Assembly: GCA_902623255.1 (NCBI GenBank)
Contig: CACNSY010000001.1
Location: 81,463-145,462, forward strand
DNA length: 64,000 nt
Reading direction: 5' to 3'
From: an uncultured Alphaproteobacteria bacterium
Lineage (GTDB): Bacteria; Pseudomonadota; Alphaproteobacteria; HIMB59; GCA-002718135
How positions within the stretch are numbered: the stretch's first letter is position 1; each line of letters begins with the position of its first letter. Positions 16,812-26,369 of the stretch are shown in pieces. Below the pieces are notes generated by a model that did not search any database, had not been told where the DNA came from, and saw only the letters and a program-made list of their open reading frames with translations. The position numbers and the translations under genes are program-made.

Positions 16812-18143
16812 TTATTCTACTTTTATATCTAGTGATTTAAATTTTCTATAAAGAGCAGTTCTTTCCATTCCTGTAAACTCAGAAACTTTCGTTATATTAC
16901 CATTAAATCTCTTAATTTGCGATATTAAATAATTTTTTTCAAACTCTGATCTTGCTTCTTTTAATGACAAATCCAGTGAATTATTGGAAGAATTTGACGC
17001 AGTTTCATCTCCCATTTGTAAAGCTAAATCATCAACCTCTAACTCTTTTATATTTTGATCTTGGTTAAGTATCAGACTTTTCTCAACATAGTTAATTAAT
17101 TGAGATATATTTCCAGGCCAATCATACATTTGTAACTTAGTTAAGGCTTTAGAAGAAAATTTAAAATTTAAATTTCCTCCACTTTTTTCATTTAAATAAA
17201 AATTGAGGATAGGAAGAACATCATCTCTCCTGTCAGAAAGGGAGGTAAATTTTATAAAGTCTGTTGAAATTCTATCATATAGTCTTTTAATAAAATTACC
17301 TTTTTCTATTTCTATTTCTAAATTTTTCTCAGTAATTGTAATAATTTTATGATTTAATTTAATATCAAGATCTTCAAAAAACTTTTTATTTTCTAGAAAA
17401 TTTAAAAGTTTTTTTTGGTAAATATTTGGTAGAGTTTCAATATTGAGAAGTATTAATGAATTATTGTTTGATCGATAAAAAATATTTTCATTAATTACGT
17501 TTTTATTTTCCACAAACATCTTATCCAATGCTTCATTTGTAAGTTTTTTAAAATCAATTGATATAGGAAGCTTATCTTTATATGGTGAATTTTGATGTAT
17601 TAAATTTGTAAAATGTTTTTTTCCTGTTCCAAATGGCCCTTCAATTAATAATCTTGAATTACTTGAACTCTGCTCATTTAAATGTTTGTTAATTTTTTTT
17701 ATGAATTCTGAATTACCTATTAGTGGTATAGTTTTGATTAAAGTATCTTTTAAATTTTTATTTTCACTCAATAATGATGAACTTTCTATCGCTCTCTTAG
17801 TAAGAATAATTAATTTATCACTGTTGAATGGCTTTTCTAAAAAGTCGTATGCTCCATTTTTTATAGATTTTACTGCAAGATCAACAGTTCCATGACCACT
17901 AATAATTATAATTGGAATATTACTATCAATCGATTTAAATTCTTTTAAAATTTCGATACCATCTAATTTACTGTTAGATAACCATACATCCAATATAACT
18001 AAATCAGGTTTAATTTCATTAAATTTACTAATTGCTTCATCTGAATTGAGCGCAATAGACGTATTATAGTTTTCATCTTTTAAAATTTCAGAAATGAGAA
18101 AACAAATATCCTTTTCATCATCTATAATTAAAACTTTATGCAT
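16812..18143 (-). CDS. ntrX: NtrX-type response regulator with degenerate AAA+ domain
   Basis: Response regulator paired with NtrY (443 aa from the ATG at 18143; an upstream in-frame start would overlap ntrY more). The receiver domain has the acidic pocket (Asp8/Asp9), phosphoacceptor Asp52 (VILDVWL) and Lys104. The AAA+ domain keeps a Walker A loop GPFGTGKK at 169-176 but has no GAFTGA sigma54-contact loop, and Walker B reads LILLNIETLP, with Asn234-Ile235 where Asp-Glu is normal. The C-terminal Fis-type helix-turn-helix (ITKVSEFTGMERTALYRKF) is intact. I infer a DNA-binding regulator working without sigma54. It overlaps ntrY by 8 bases. Confidence 0.93.
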   Translation of the reverse strand: MHKVLIIDDEKDICFLISEILKDENYNTSIALNSDEAISKFNEIKPDLVILDVWLSNSKLDGIEILKEFKSIDSNIPIIIISGHGTVDLAVKSIKNGAYDFLEKPFNSDKLIILTKRAIESSSLLSENKNLKDTLIKTIPLIGNSEFIKKINKHLNEQSSSNSRLLIEGPFGTGKKHFTNLIHQNSPYKDKLPISIDFKKLTNEALDKMFVENKNVINENIFYRSNNNSLILLNIETLPNIYQKKLLNFLENKKFFEDLDIKLNHKIITITEKNLEIEIEKGNFIKRLYDRISTDFIKFTSLSDRRDDVLPILNFYLNEKSGGNLNFKFSSKALTKLQMYDWPGNISQLINYVEKSLILNQDQNIKELEVDDLALQMGDETASNSSNNSLDLSLKEARSEFEKNYLISQIKRFNGNITKVSEFTGMERTALYRKFKSLDIKVE

Positions 18144-20280
18144 TGTATTCAAAATTAATAAGTGATTTTGTGCCTGCCATATTTTTATTTTTCTCAATTT
18201 TTATTTTACCACCATGATCTTCAATAATTCTTTTTACAATAGATAAACCAAGACCAGTTCCTTTTGTTTTAGTTGTAAAATAAGGCTCAAATATTTTACT
18301 CAACATTTTTTCATCAATTCCCACACCATTATCCTTAATTTCAATTTTTATATTTTTAGCATCAGTAGCCATTAATACTTCTACTGCAGGGTTAGGTATT
18401 TTTTCCACAGCTTCAATGGCATTTTTAATTAAGTTACTGAAACATCTTGAGATTTGAAGAGCGTCAAAATGAAAATAAATATCATTTTCAGGTTTAATTA
18501 TATTAAGCTTTATATCTTTCCTTGTATTAAAATATAAAAGGTATGCCTCTTCTAAACATTTTGATAGATTATCAAGCTTAATTTCTGCTTCAGGCATTCT
18601 TGCAAAAGATGAAAATTCATCAACTAACTTTCCAATATCATCTACTTGTCTTGATATTGTTTTAGTTAAAAGTGAAATATCTTCCTTATCTGTTTTTGCA
18701 TCTAAAAATTTCTTTTCTATTCTTTCGGCAGAAAGTTTAATGGGAGTGAGAGGATTTTTAACTTCATGTGCTATCTTTCTTGCTATATCAGACCAAGCAG
18801 CATGTTTTTCTGCTAAAATTAAAGATGTGGCATCATCTAGAGCAACAACATATCCCTCAATTTTATTATCATTAATCTCTTTAATGACTCTAATATTAAA
18901 ATTCCTCTGATCATCATATAATGTAAAATCGTATTGAAAATTTAATAATACTTTATTTGAGGTTTCAAAATTCTCGAATATCTTTTTCCATTCAGGGAAA
19001 TAGGATAGAAAATTATCATTTATATTAAAAGTTTTAGTGCTTCTAAATAGTTTTGTTAAAGTTTTATTGTATAACAAAATATTAAAATTTTTATCTAAGG
19101 AAATTACACCTATTGTTAAAAGGCTTAAGATCGCCTCTATAAATATTCTTTTTTCTTCATCTTCTTGACTTTTTGAAATTAACTCATTTTGTTTATTCTC
19201 AATTTCAGAAATCATTTTATTATAAGATGATAGTAATACTTTTATCTCTTGAAATTGATCTGTCTCACTAACTTTAGCATCAAAATTCCCTTCTGATATC
19301 TTATTTGCTGATTTAATTAAATTTGTAATTGGTTTACTGAGATTACTAGCTAGATTAAATCCAATCAAAATTGCTACTAATATAAAACAAATGGAAAAAA
19401 GAACAAATATCATTGAATAAGTTATTTGAATTCCTGAACTTTCCTCTTCTTTCATAGTATAAATTTCAAATGCCTCTTTTGTAGCGCTAATATGATCCCA
19501 GATATTAGTATTTAGATTTCTATTAACCTGCATGTAAACATCATTTAAAAAATTTATTTTTTTATAAGCTGTAATAGAATTTTTATTTAATTGAAAAATA
19601 TAAACACGATTTTGATTAACAATCTTAAATATTTCATTTGATGGCACTGAAAAATTTTTGTTATCAGGATCTTTTAAACTTAAATATATATTGCCTTCCG
19701 TATTAAAAATATAAATACTTGAAATTGTTCTTAAGTTAATGAATTCACTTAAAGCCGTTCTAATTGATTGAATATTAACCTCATTATTTTGAGAAACTTT
19801 TAATATCTCTCTCATAATTAACTGAGTATCAGACACAATTTCTGCCTGTATTTCATTTTCATAATTTCTTGCCACGATATTAGAATTTACAACCGCGTCT
19901 CTTACCGCATCCCCGTACCAAGTTCTTAATTCTAAATTAAAGAATAATGATGTTATAATAACTAAACCAATGGCTGGTCCTAAAGCCATTGCAGCAAATA
20001 AATTTACAAATTTTATATATAATCGAGATTCATCATAACTTTTTCTTCTTCTCACTAAAATCAGTACAATTTGTCTAATAATTATGGATATCAATAAAAT
20101 AACAAAAATTACATCCGCCAATAAAAAAAATTGTAGTCTTCTTGGATCTTTTACTAGATCGTTATTTGGAAGCATTAAGTAGAATGTAATCGAAAAACTC
20201 AATATGATTAAAAAGATTAAAAAATAAAAAGATAATCTTGAAAGATGAATAGATTTAAGTAATTTTGATAGGCTAAACAC
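18136..20280 (-). CDS. ntrY: NtrY-type membrane sensor histidine kinase
   Basis: Sensor kinase (714 aa) of the NtrY family, tied in other alphaproteobacteria to nitrogen, redox and envelope control. Order of parts: hydrophobic segments near residues 18-36, 48-78 and 93-115; an extracytoplasmic region about 120-285; a further transmembrane segment about 288-312; HAMP linker (LSKPITNLIKSANKISEGNF); PAS region about 375-490; His-box with His505 in ARKIAHEVKNPLTPIKLSAER region; and ATPase boxes (N in CFSNLIKNAIEAVEK, DNGVGID, GTGLGLSIVKRI). The start is GTG. The usual preceding dusB-ntrB-ntrC genes are missing; ispDF is divergent instead. Confidence 0.94.
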   Translation of the reverse strand: MFSLSKLLKSIHLSRLSFYFLIFLIILSFSITFYLMLPNNDLVKDPRRLQFFLLADVIFVILLISIIIRQIVLILVRRRKSYDESRLYIKFVNLFAAMALGPAIGLVIITSLFFNLELRTWYGDAVRDAVVNSNIVARNYENEIQAEIVSDTQLIMREILKVSQNNEVNIQSIRTALSEFINLRTISSIYIFNTEGNIYLSLKDPDNKNFSVPSNEIFKIVNQNRVYIFQLNKNSITAYKKINFLNDVYMQVNRNLNTNIWDHISATKEAFEIYTMKEEESSGIQITYSMIFVLFSICFILVAILIGFNLASNLSKPITNLIKSANKISEGNFDAKVSETDQFQEIKVLLSSYNKMISEIENKQNELISKSQEDEEKRIFIEAILSLLTIGVISLDKNFNILLYNKTLTKLFRSTKTFNINDNFLSYFPEWKKIFENFETSNKVLLNFQYDFTLYDDQRNFNIRVIKEINDNKIEGYVVALDDATSLILAEKHAAWSDIARKIAHEVKNPLTPIKLSAERIEKKFLDAKTDKEDISLLTKTISRQVDDIGKLVDEFSSFARMPEAEIKLDNLSKCLEEAYLLYFNTRKDIKLNIIKPENDIYFHFDALQISRCFSNLIKNAIEAVEKIPNPAVEVLMATDAKNIKIEIKDNGVGIDEKMLSKIFEPYFTTKTKGTGLGLSIVKRIIEDHGGKIKIEKNKNMAGTKSLINFEYNA

Positions 20281-20339
20281 TGTATACTTTAGTTAGTTTT
20301 TAAATAATGATAGTAAAACAATATAGTATATAAATTAAA
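20281..20339. promoter_or_regulatory. Divergent promoter region between ntrY and ispDF
   Basis: This 59-base gap must hold promoters for both directions. A TATAGT box at 20322-20327 could serve ispDF, whose ATG follows at 20340/20343, which would leave a leader of under 10 bases. I see no good -35 at the right distance. No hairpin or known operator is visible. The assignment rests mainly on the divergent layout. Confidence 0.35.
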
Positions 20340-21479
20340 ATGATGAAAAATGCACTTGTAATTCTAGCTGGTGGAAAAGGAAAGAGATTTGGTCAAAAAA
20401 TTCCAAAACAATTCTTAAAAATTGGGAATACAAATTTTTTAAATTATTTTATTTCAAATTTAGATTTATCAAACTTCGATATTATTAATATTTCAATAGA
20501 TAAAAAATATCAAAAGACTTACTTTAATCATAAGTCTGTTTCTGAGAAAATAAAAATTACCTATTCAAAACCTGGGCAAACAAGACAAATTTCATCTTTT
20601 AATGCTTTAAAAAATTTAAAAAAATTTAAAATTAAAAATGTATTAATACATGATGCTGCACGTCCTTTATGTAGTAATAAATTAATTAAAAAAATTATAT
20701 CAAATTTAGGCAAAAATACTAATGCTATTCCATATGTTGAATATAATGACAGACAATTAATAAAGAAAAGTAAATTGGAAACAAAAGCAATTAACGTGCA
20801 AACACCCCAGGGGTTTAATTATAATTTAATATTAAAAGAACATATCAAATATAAAAATTTTGAATTTAATGATGATGCAGGATTATTACAAAAATCAAAA
20901 ATTAAAATAAATTTGATCAAAGGTGAGAAAAATAATATTAAAATTACTTACCCAGAAGATATTCAATTATTTAATTTATACAAAAAACCGATAACAAAAT
21001 ACGGTATTGGCTATGATATTCATCAAATTGATAAAAATACCAAAAGTGGATTAAAATTAGGAGGCATTAAAATTCCTTTCTCTAAATTGATTGGTCATTC
21101 CGATGCAGACGTTGTACTGCATGCAATATGTGATAGTATTTTTGGAGCACTTTCTATGAGAGACATAGGTTATCACTTTCCAAACACAGATAAAAAATGG
21201 AAAAATGCAGATTCATCTAAGTTCATTATTTATTGTAGAAATAAACTTAAAGAAAAAGGTTATTCTGTAATCAATCTAGATATAAATATAATAGCTGAAA
21301 AACCTAAAATTAATAAATATGTTTCAAAAATGATTAAAAATATTTCAACATTACTTCAAATTAAAAATAGCTCTGTGTCTATTAAAGCAACTACAAATGA
21401 AAAAATTGGTTTTATTGGTAATGGAGAAGGAATTGCAGCCGAGTCAATAGTTCATATAACAGATGATAAAATTAGCTAA
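20340..21479 (+). CDS. ispDF: Bifunctional IspD/IspF isoprenoid enzyme
   Basis: Fused methylerythritol-phosphate pathway enzyme (379 aa). Residues 1 to about 215 are the cytidylyltransferase IspD (ILAGGKGKRFGQKIPKQFL nucleotide loop; IHDAARPL; VQTPQGFNY). From about residue 220 comes the cyclodiphosphate synthase IspF (YGIGYDIHQI with metal Asp/His; GHSDADVVLHAICDSIFGA; DIGYHFPNTD; TTNEKIGFIGNGEGIA). The fusion is typical of alphaproteobacteria. IspE, between these steps, is not in the window, but dxr is at 49087. Two adjacent ATGs (20340 and 20343) could serve as start. pgpA overlaps its 3' end by 17 bases. Confidence 0.96.
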   Translation: MMKNALVILAGGKGKRFGQKIPKQFLKIGNTNFLNYFISNLDLSNFDIINISIDKKYQKTYFNHKSVSEKIKITYSKPGQTRQISSFNALKNLKKFKIKNVLIHDAARPLCSNKLIKKIISNLGKNTNAIPYVEYNDRQLIKKSKLETKAINVQTPQGFNYNLILKEHIKYKNFEFNDDAGLLQKSKIKINLIKGEKNNIKITYPEDIQLFNLYKKPITKYGIGYDIHQIDKNTKSGLKLGGIKIPFSKLIGHSDADVVLHAICDSIFGALSMRDIGYHFPNTDKKWKNADSSKFIIYCRNKLKEKGYSVINLDINIIAEKPKINKYVSKMIKNISTLLQIKNSSVSIKATTNEKIGFIGNGEGIAAESIVHITDDKIS

Positions 21480-21939
21480 TTTTTTTGTATCTTTATCTTT
21501 TGCTGGATATATTAAATTAATACCACCAGGAACATTTGCATCTTTTTTATCGATAGTTATTTTATTTCCTATTGTTGAATACAAAATTATTTCTTTAGAA
21601 ATATTTGTAGTTATTTTTTTTGTTCTTTTTTTACTATCTTTATTTTTTATTAATAAATTCTCTTCACACACTCAATCACATGATTCAAAAATAATAGTTA
21701 TTGATGAATTCTTAGGATTATACTTAATTTTAATATTTTATGATCAAATTAAAATAATAAATCCTTATGTAACAATAATGTTAATTTTTATTTTATTTCG
21801 TTTTTTTGATATATTGAAAATTTTTCCAGCAAATATAGTTGATAGGAAACTTAAATCAGCTTTTGGTGTAATTCTTGATGATTTAATAGCAGGAATATAT
21901 ACAATAATAATCCTTTATATTGTAAATGCCTATTATTAA
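21463..21939 (+). CDS. pgpA: Phosphatidylglycerophosphatase A
   Basis: Membrane phosphatase that turns phosphatidylglycerophosphate into phosphatidylglycerol (158 aa). The PgpA signature segments are present: IPPGTFASF, then VIDEFLGLYL (the DE pair is metal-binding) and FRFFDILKIFPANIVDRK followed by FGVILDDLIAGIY. About four hydrophobic segments span the protein. It overlaps ispDF upstream by 17 bases and pncC downstream by 14, so the three plus-strand genes form one operon. With cdsA (50220) and plsY (3776) it covers part of phospholipid synthesis. Confidence 0.94.
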   Translation: MIKLANFFVSLSFAGYIKLIPPGTFASFLSIVILFPIVEYKIISLEIFVVIFFVLFLLSLFFINKFSSHTQSHDSKIIVIDEFLGLYLILIFYDQIKIINPYVTIMLIFILFRFFDILKIFPANIVDRKLKSAFGVILDDLIAGIYTIIILYIVNAYY

Positions 21940-22390
21940 AAAAGCTATAGATAAATTAATAAAAAAAAATATCTCAATTTCAGTTGCTGAGTCATGTACA
22001 GGTGGGCTAATAGCAAACACTATCACAAAATATAGTGGGGTTTCTAAAATCTTTTCATATGGTATTATTACTTATTCCAACAAAGCTAAATCTAAATATT
22101 TATCTGTTTCAAAAACTAATCTCTCTAAATTTGGAGCTGTAAGTAAAGAAGTTGCTGAGGATATGATAAACGGTTTATATAAAAATGAAAAAACAAAAAT
22201 TTGTATTTCAACAACTGGTATTGCAGGTCCTAATGGTGGGACAAAGTTAAAGCCAGTAGGACTAGTGTATATTGGGATTAAGATTAATAAAAATAATTAT
22301 ATTTTCAAGAAAATATACAAAGGGAAACGATTGGACATACAGAGAAAAACTAGAGATTTTATATTTAGCAAAATTAATCAGTTAATCTAA
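21926..22390 (+). CDS. pncC: Nicotinamide-nucleotide amidase (CinA C-terminal domain protein)
   Basis: Stand-alone CinA-C domain (154 aa) that deamidates nicotinamide mononucleotide to NaMN in NAD recycling. Motifs: SVAESCTGGLIANTIT (active Ser in ESCTGG), YSNKAKSKYL, SKEVAEDM and STTGIAGPNGGT with KPVGLVYIG. The N-terminal MoCF-like domain of full-length CinA is absent, as is usual in alphaproteobacteria. It overlaps pgpA by 14 bases and is convergent with the coq10-like gene, overlapping its stop by 9 bases. Confidence 0.93.
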   Translation: MPIIKKAIDKLIKKNISISVAESCTGGLIANTITKYSGVSKIFSYGIITYSNKAKSKYLSVSKTNLSKFGAVSKEVAEDMINGLYKNEKTKICISTTGIAGPNGGTKLKPVGLVYIGIKINKNNYIFKKIYKGKRLDIQRKTRDFIFSKINQLI

Positions 22391-22819
22391 AATTTCATCA
22401 GCACGAACTTTAAATGATTCAATCATTTTGTTTTCAATTAAAGGAAAAAAAGCTTCAGCAATTTTTTGGTGAAAAAATCGTTTAAATTCAAATTCAACAT
22501 TAAAATGAATTCTTGTTTGATTTTTTTTTAATGATTCAAAAATCCAATTAGTTTTAAGGTCTTTTAAAGGTCCTTCAATATAAGTTGTACTTATTGAAAG
22601 TTTTTTTTTATCAAAAGTGACGTGAGAACCAAAAGTTTGGGGCATAAAATATTTATACCATACGACCATATCAGCATATATTTCATTTTTATTTTTTGAA
22701 TGAATTCTCATGGCTGAACACCAAGGAATAAAATATGGATAACTTTCAATATCTAAAACAATATCAAAAAGTCCTTTTGCGTCGTGATCGACTATTTCCT
22801 CCCTATTTGAAGATTTCAT
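22382..22819 (-). CDS. Coq10/RatA-type START-domain protein
   Basis: Polyketide-cyclase/START-fold protein (145 aa) of the Coq10 family, thought to bind ubiquinone or its precursors and aid respiration; E. coli RatA is a homologue. Recognised from [32 protein letters not shown] opening (residues 12-39), the mid-protein LKTNWIFE and the C-terminal [20 protein letters not shown]. The gene follows lipA, overlapping its stop by 4 bases, an order seen throughout alphaproteobacteria. Confidence 0.9.
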   Translation of the reverse strand: MKSSNREEIVDHDAKGLFDIVLDIESYPYFIPWCSAMRIHSKNKNEIYADMVVWYKYFMPQTFGSHVTFDKKKLSISTTYIEGPLKDLKTNWIFESLKKNQTRIHFNVEFEFKRFFHQKIAEAFFPLIENKMIESFKVRADEILD

Positions 22820-23751
22820 TGAATTGAATAAAGTTTATTTTTCCTGTTTTCTTGCATGATTTTAAAATCATCAGAAGCATGATAACTAGAGCGGGTAAGT
22901 GGTGATGATGCCACCATTAAAAATCCTTTTGCGTATGCCATTTTTTTGTATTCGTCAAATTCTTGTGGTGTAATAAATTTTTCTAGCTTAGCGTGTTTTG
23001 GTGTTGGTGGTAAGTATTGTCCTATAGTAATAAAATCAACATTAGCTGCTCTTAAATCATCCATTACTTGATACACTTCTTCTTTAGTTTCACCTAAACC
23101 AACCATGAGACCTGATTTTGTAAATATACTTGGATTTTTTTCTTTAATTTGACTGAGTAAATTTAAACTTACAAAGTATCGTGAACCCGGTCGAATTGAA
23201 GGATATAATCTTGGCACTGTTTCTAAGTTGTGATTAAAAACATCAGGTAAATTTTTTGATAAAATATCTATTGCTTCAGGTTTATTTTTAAAATCAGGAG
23301 TTAGAATTTCAATTGTGCAATTTGGATTTAAAGATTTAATTGAATCTATGACATTTATGAAGTGTAATGCTCCTCCATCTATTAGATCATCTCTGTCAAC
23401 ACTAGTTATAACCACGTGTTCTAAATTTAGTTGCTGAACTGACTCAGCAATTCTTATAGCTTCACCGTGATCAATAAAATGAGGTTTACCAGTTTTAATA
23501 TTACAAAATGCACAAGCTCTAGTACAAATGTCTCCAAGTATCATAAATGTTGCATGTTTTTTTTGCCAACACTCAGCTATATTTGGACATGCAGCTTCTT
23601 CGCATACAGTTACAATTTTTTTTTCTTTTAAGAGTTTATTTGTTTCTTTGAAAAATTTTGAAGTTGGTGCCTTTACTCTAATCCAACCCGGTTTTTTTGG
23701 GATTGGATTTGATTTGTTTTTTACTTTTTCAGGATGTCGTGGTCCAGTCAT
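22816..23751 (-). CDS. lipA: Lipoyl synthase
   Basis: Radical-SAM enzyme that inserts two sulfurs into octanoyl groups on E2 and H-protein lipoyl domains (311 aa). The auxiliary 4Fe-4S ligands are in [13 protein letters not shown], and the radical-SAM cluster in [13 protein letters not shown]. The C-terminal Ser ligand for the auxiliary cluster lies in [11 protein letters not shown]. It lies five bases after pdhC, whose product (and the E1-beta subunit) carries the lipoyl domain it modifies. In many relatives lpd sits between pdhC and lipA; here it is missing. Confidence 0.97.
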   Translation of the reverse strand: MTGPRHPEKVKNKSNPIPKKPGWIRVKAPTSKFFKETNKLLKEKKIVTVCEEAACPNIAECWQKKHATFMILGDICTRACAFCNIKTGKPHFIDHGEAIRIAESVQQLNLEHVVITSVDRDDLIDGGALHFINVIDSIKSLNPNCTIEILTPDFKNKPEAIDILSKNLPDVFNHNLETVPRLYPSIRPGSRYFVSLNLLSQIKEKNPSIFTKSGLMVGLGETKEEVYQVMDDLRAANVDFITIGQYLPPTPKHAKLEKFITPQEFDEYKKMAYAKGFLMVASSPLTRSSYHASDDFKIMQENRKNKLYSIQ

Positions 23752-23756
23752 ATGAA

Positions 23757-24986
23757 TTAAATAACTTCCATATCAAAGCTATTCAACCATATTTGAAAAG
23801 GATCCTCTAAAATATCGCTAAAATCTTTGAGTAATTTTGCCGCAACGGCACCATCTAATAATCTGTGATCAGCTGAAATCGTAGATTTCATTGTATGCCC
23901 TATTTCAATATTGCTAGCGTTAACAACGGGTTTTTCAATTATTGATCCAATTGCAATAATACTTGATTGTGGTGGATTAATAATTGCTTGAAATTCTGTG
24001 ATTCCATACATGCCTAAATTAGAGATAGTTATAGATCCTCCGCTATACTCTTCTGGTAATAATTTATTTTGATTAGCTTTTTTTACTAGTGACTTAATTT
24101 CTGATGAAATTTCAGCTAATCCTTTTGTATCAGCTTCTTTGACAATTGGGGTAATCAATCCTTCTTTTAAAGCTACAGCAATAGCAATATCGATATTTTT
24201 ATATTGGTGGATTTTACCATTCATCCAAGAAATATTTGTTTCTGGATTTTTGGCTATTGCCAATGCGCATGCTTTAACAATAAGATCATTAAAAGAGATT
24301 TTGTTATCACTATTTAAATTAATTTTTTTTCTTAAATTTATAAGCTTGTCCATTCTTGTTTCAATTGTAAGATAAAAATGTGGAACCTCATTTTTTGTTT
24401 GTGTTGTTCTTTCAGCAATTATTTTTCTAATACTAGAGGGCTCAATTACAGAAATATTTTCATCATTAATTTGTAGTTCAAAATTTTGTATATCTTTTTT
24501 TATTATCCTGCCATCAGGGCCGGACCCTTTAATAAGAGTTAAATCAATATTGTTATCTTTTGAAAATTTTTTAACAAACGGTGAAGCAAAATTAGCATTT
24601 TGATTAGTGTTTGAATCTTTACTTCTTTCTATTATTTGACTTTTATGTACTTCAGTATTTACTTTAGGTGCTTCTGAAACTTCATTTTTTTCTTCACTGC
24701 TTACAGTTTGATCTTTATCATTATAATCTTCTAATTTTTCATCTTTGCTACCATTGATTAAAGCAATGACAGAATTAACAGCAATTTGTTTATCTGGTGT
24801 TGTATCAATTAAATGTGTAATTTCTCCTTCATCAACTGCCTCAACTTCCATTGTTGCTTTATCTGTTTCAATTTCAGCTAAAATATCTCCAGCTGAAACA
24901 GTATCGCCAATATTAACTAGCCACTTATTAATTACACCCTCTGACATTGTAGGTGATAATGCAGGCATTAAAACTTTAATTGCCAT
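23757..24986 (-). CDS. pdhC: Pyruvate dehydrogenase E2 (dihydrolipoamide acetyltransferase)
   Basis: E2 core of the pyruvate dehydrogenase complex (409 aa); transfers acetyl from lipoate to CoA. One lipoyl domain (residues 1-75) with lipoylated Lys43 in [15 protein letters not shown], a low-complexity acidic linker, the E1/E3-binding domain ([15 protein letters not shown]...[11 protein letters not shown], about 136-170) and the catalytic domain with the active His in [11 protein letters not shown] near the C-terminus. It is one base from pdhB and just ahead of lipA. No E3 (lpd) gene follows, so E3 must be encoded elsewhere and probably shared. Confidence 0.97.
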   Translation of the reverse strand: MAIKVLMPALSPTMSEGVINKWLVNIGDTVSAGDILAEIETDKATMEVEAVDEGEITHLIDTTPDKQIAVNSVIALINGSKDEKLEDYNDKDQTVSSEEKNEVSEAPKVNTEVHKSQIIERSKDSNTNQNANFASPFVKKFSKDNNIDLTLIKGSGPDGRIIKKDIQNFELQINDENISVIEPSSIRKIIAERTTQTKNEVPHFYLTIETRMDKLINLRKKINLNSDNKISFNDLIVKACALAIAKNPETNISWMNGKIHQYKNIDIAIAVALKEGLITPIVKEADTKGLAEISSEIKSLVKKANQNKLLPEEYSGGSITISNLGMYGITEFQAIINPPQSSIIAIGSIIEKPVVNASNIEIGHTMKSTISADHRLLDGAVAAKLLKDFSDILEDPFQIWLNSFDMEVI

Positions 24987-26366
24987 TTATTTTATATAAC
25001 TTACTTTTTTTGCAGCATTTATAATATCATCAACTTGAGGAAGATATAATTTTTCTAAGCTTAATGCATATGGCATTGGAACATCAGCACTATTAACTTT
25101 TATCACTGGTGAGTCTAAATAATCAAATGCATCCCTTTGAACAATATTTGCAATTTCAGAACCAACACTACCAAATGGCCATGACTCTTCGACAGTGATT
25201 AGTCTATTAGTTTTTTTAACTGAATTTAATATTGTTTCCGTATCCAAAGGTCGTAAAGTTTGTAAATCAATAATTTCTGCATCTAAATTGTATTCCTCTT
25301 TTAATCTTAATGCCGCTTCTTTCGATTTCTGTAACATTATAGAATAAGTAACAATTGTTAAATCTTTTCCCTCTTTTTCAATATTTGCTTTTCCAATCGG
25401 TATTGAGAAATTAATATCATTATTAACAGGACCTTTTAATCCATAAAGAATTTCATTTTCTAGAAAAATTACAGGATTTGGATCTGATATTGCAGAACGC
25501 AACAAACCTTTTGCGTTATAAGGAGTAGATGGTGCAATGACTTTTAAACCTGGCACTTGAGAATACCAGGAAGAAAAATCCTGACTATGTTGTGCAGCAA
25601 CTTGGGCTGCAGCACCATTTGGTCCTCTGAAAACAATAGGACAATTTATTTGTCCTCCAGACATGTAAAGTGTTTTTGCAGCTGAATTTATAATTTGATC
25701 AATTGCTTGCATAGAAAAATTAAAAGTCATGAATTCTAAGATTGGTCTCAATCCCTTAAATGCCGCTCCAACTGCTAATCCAGTAAATCCATGTTCAGAA
25801 ATAGGAGTATCTAATACTCTTTCTTTGCCAAATTCCTGAAGAAGACCTTGTGTTACTTTATACGCACCTTGATATTCAGCAACTTCCTCTCCAAGTATGA
25901 AAACTTTATTATCTTTTCTCATTTCTTCGGCCATTGTATCTCTTAGCGCTTGACGCATAGTAATTTCTTCTGAACTTAAATTTCTATCTTCTTCTATTTT
26001 AGGTGATGGTGTATCGATTACATCATCTTTTTTATTCTCAATTTTTGTCTCAATATTTTTTTCAATTTTCTTTTCTTCAATCACTTTTTCAATTGGATGT
26101 TCTTTTTTTATTTCAACTTTTTCATTTGGATCGCCAATAATCGCTATAGCTTTATTTACTGGAATATTAGCTTCTCCTTCTTTAAATAAAAGATCAAGAA
26201 CAACACCTTCATCTACCGCTTCTACTTCCATTGTTGCTTTATCAGTTTCAATTTCAGCAATCAAATCACCAGCTTTAACAGTATCTCCTTTTTTAATTAA
26301 CCACTTAGACAGATTCCCTTCTGTCATTGTTGGAGATAATGCGGGCATTAAAATTTCTGTGCTCAT
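24987..26366 (-). CDS. pdhB: Pyruvate dehydrogenase E1 beta subunit with N-terminal lipoyl domain
   Basis: Beta chain of the alpha2beta2 E1 component (459 aa, versus about 325 for a plain E1-beta). The first about 80 residues are a lipoyl domain nearly identical in its core to that of PdhC (Lys43 in [15 protein letters not shown]), then a charged linker (about 80-135), then the E1-beta transketolase-fold domain ([29 protein letters not shown] region, [19 protein letters not shown]). This fusion is an alphaproteobacterial trait. It lies between pdhA (3 bases upstream) and pdhC. Confidence 0.97.
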   Translation of the reverse strand: MSTEILMPALSPTMTEGNLSKWLIKKGDTVKAGDLIAEIETDKATMEVEAVDEGVVLDLLFKEGEANIPVNKAIAIIGDPNEKVEIKKEHPIEKVIEEKKIEKNIETKIENKKDDVIDTPSPKIEEDRNLSSEEITMRQALRDTMAEEMRKDNKVFILGEEVAEYQGAYKVTQGLLQEFGKERVLDTPISEHGFTGLAVGAAFKGLRPILEFMTFNFSMQAIDQIINSAAKTLYMSGGQINCPIVFRGPNGAAAQVAAQHSQDFSSWYSQVPGLKVIAPSTPYNAKGLLRSAISDPNPVIFLENEILYGLKGPVNNDINFSIPIGKANIEKEGKDLTIVTYSIMLQKSKEAALRLKEEYNLDAEIIDLQTLRPLDTETILNSVKKTNRLITVEESWPFGSVGSEIANIVQRDAFDYLDSPVIKVNSADVPMPYALSLEKLYLPQVDDIINAAKKVSYIK

Positions 26367-26369
26367 AAT

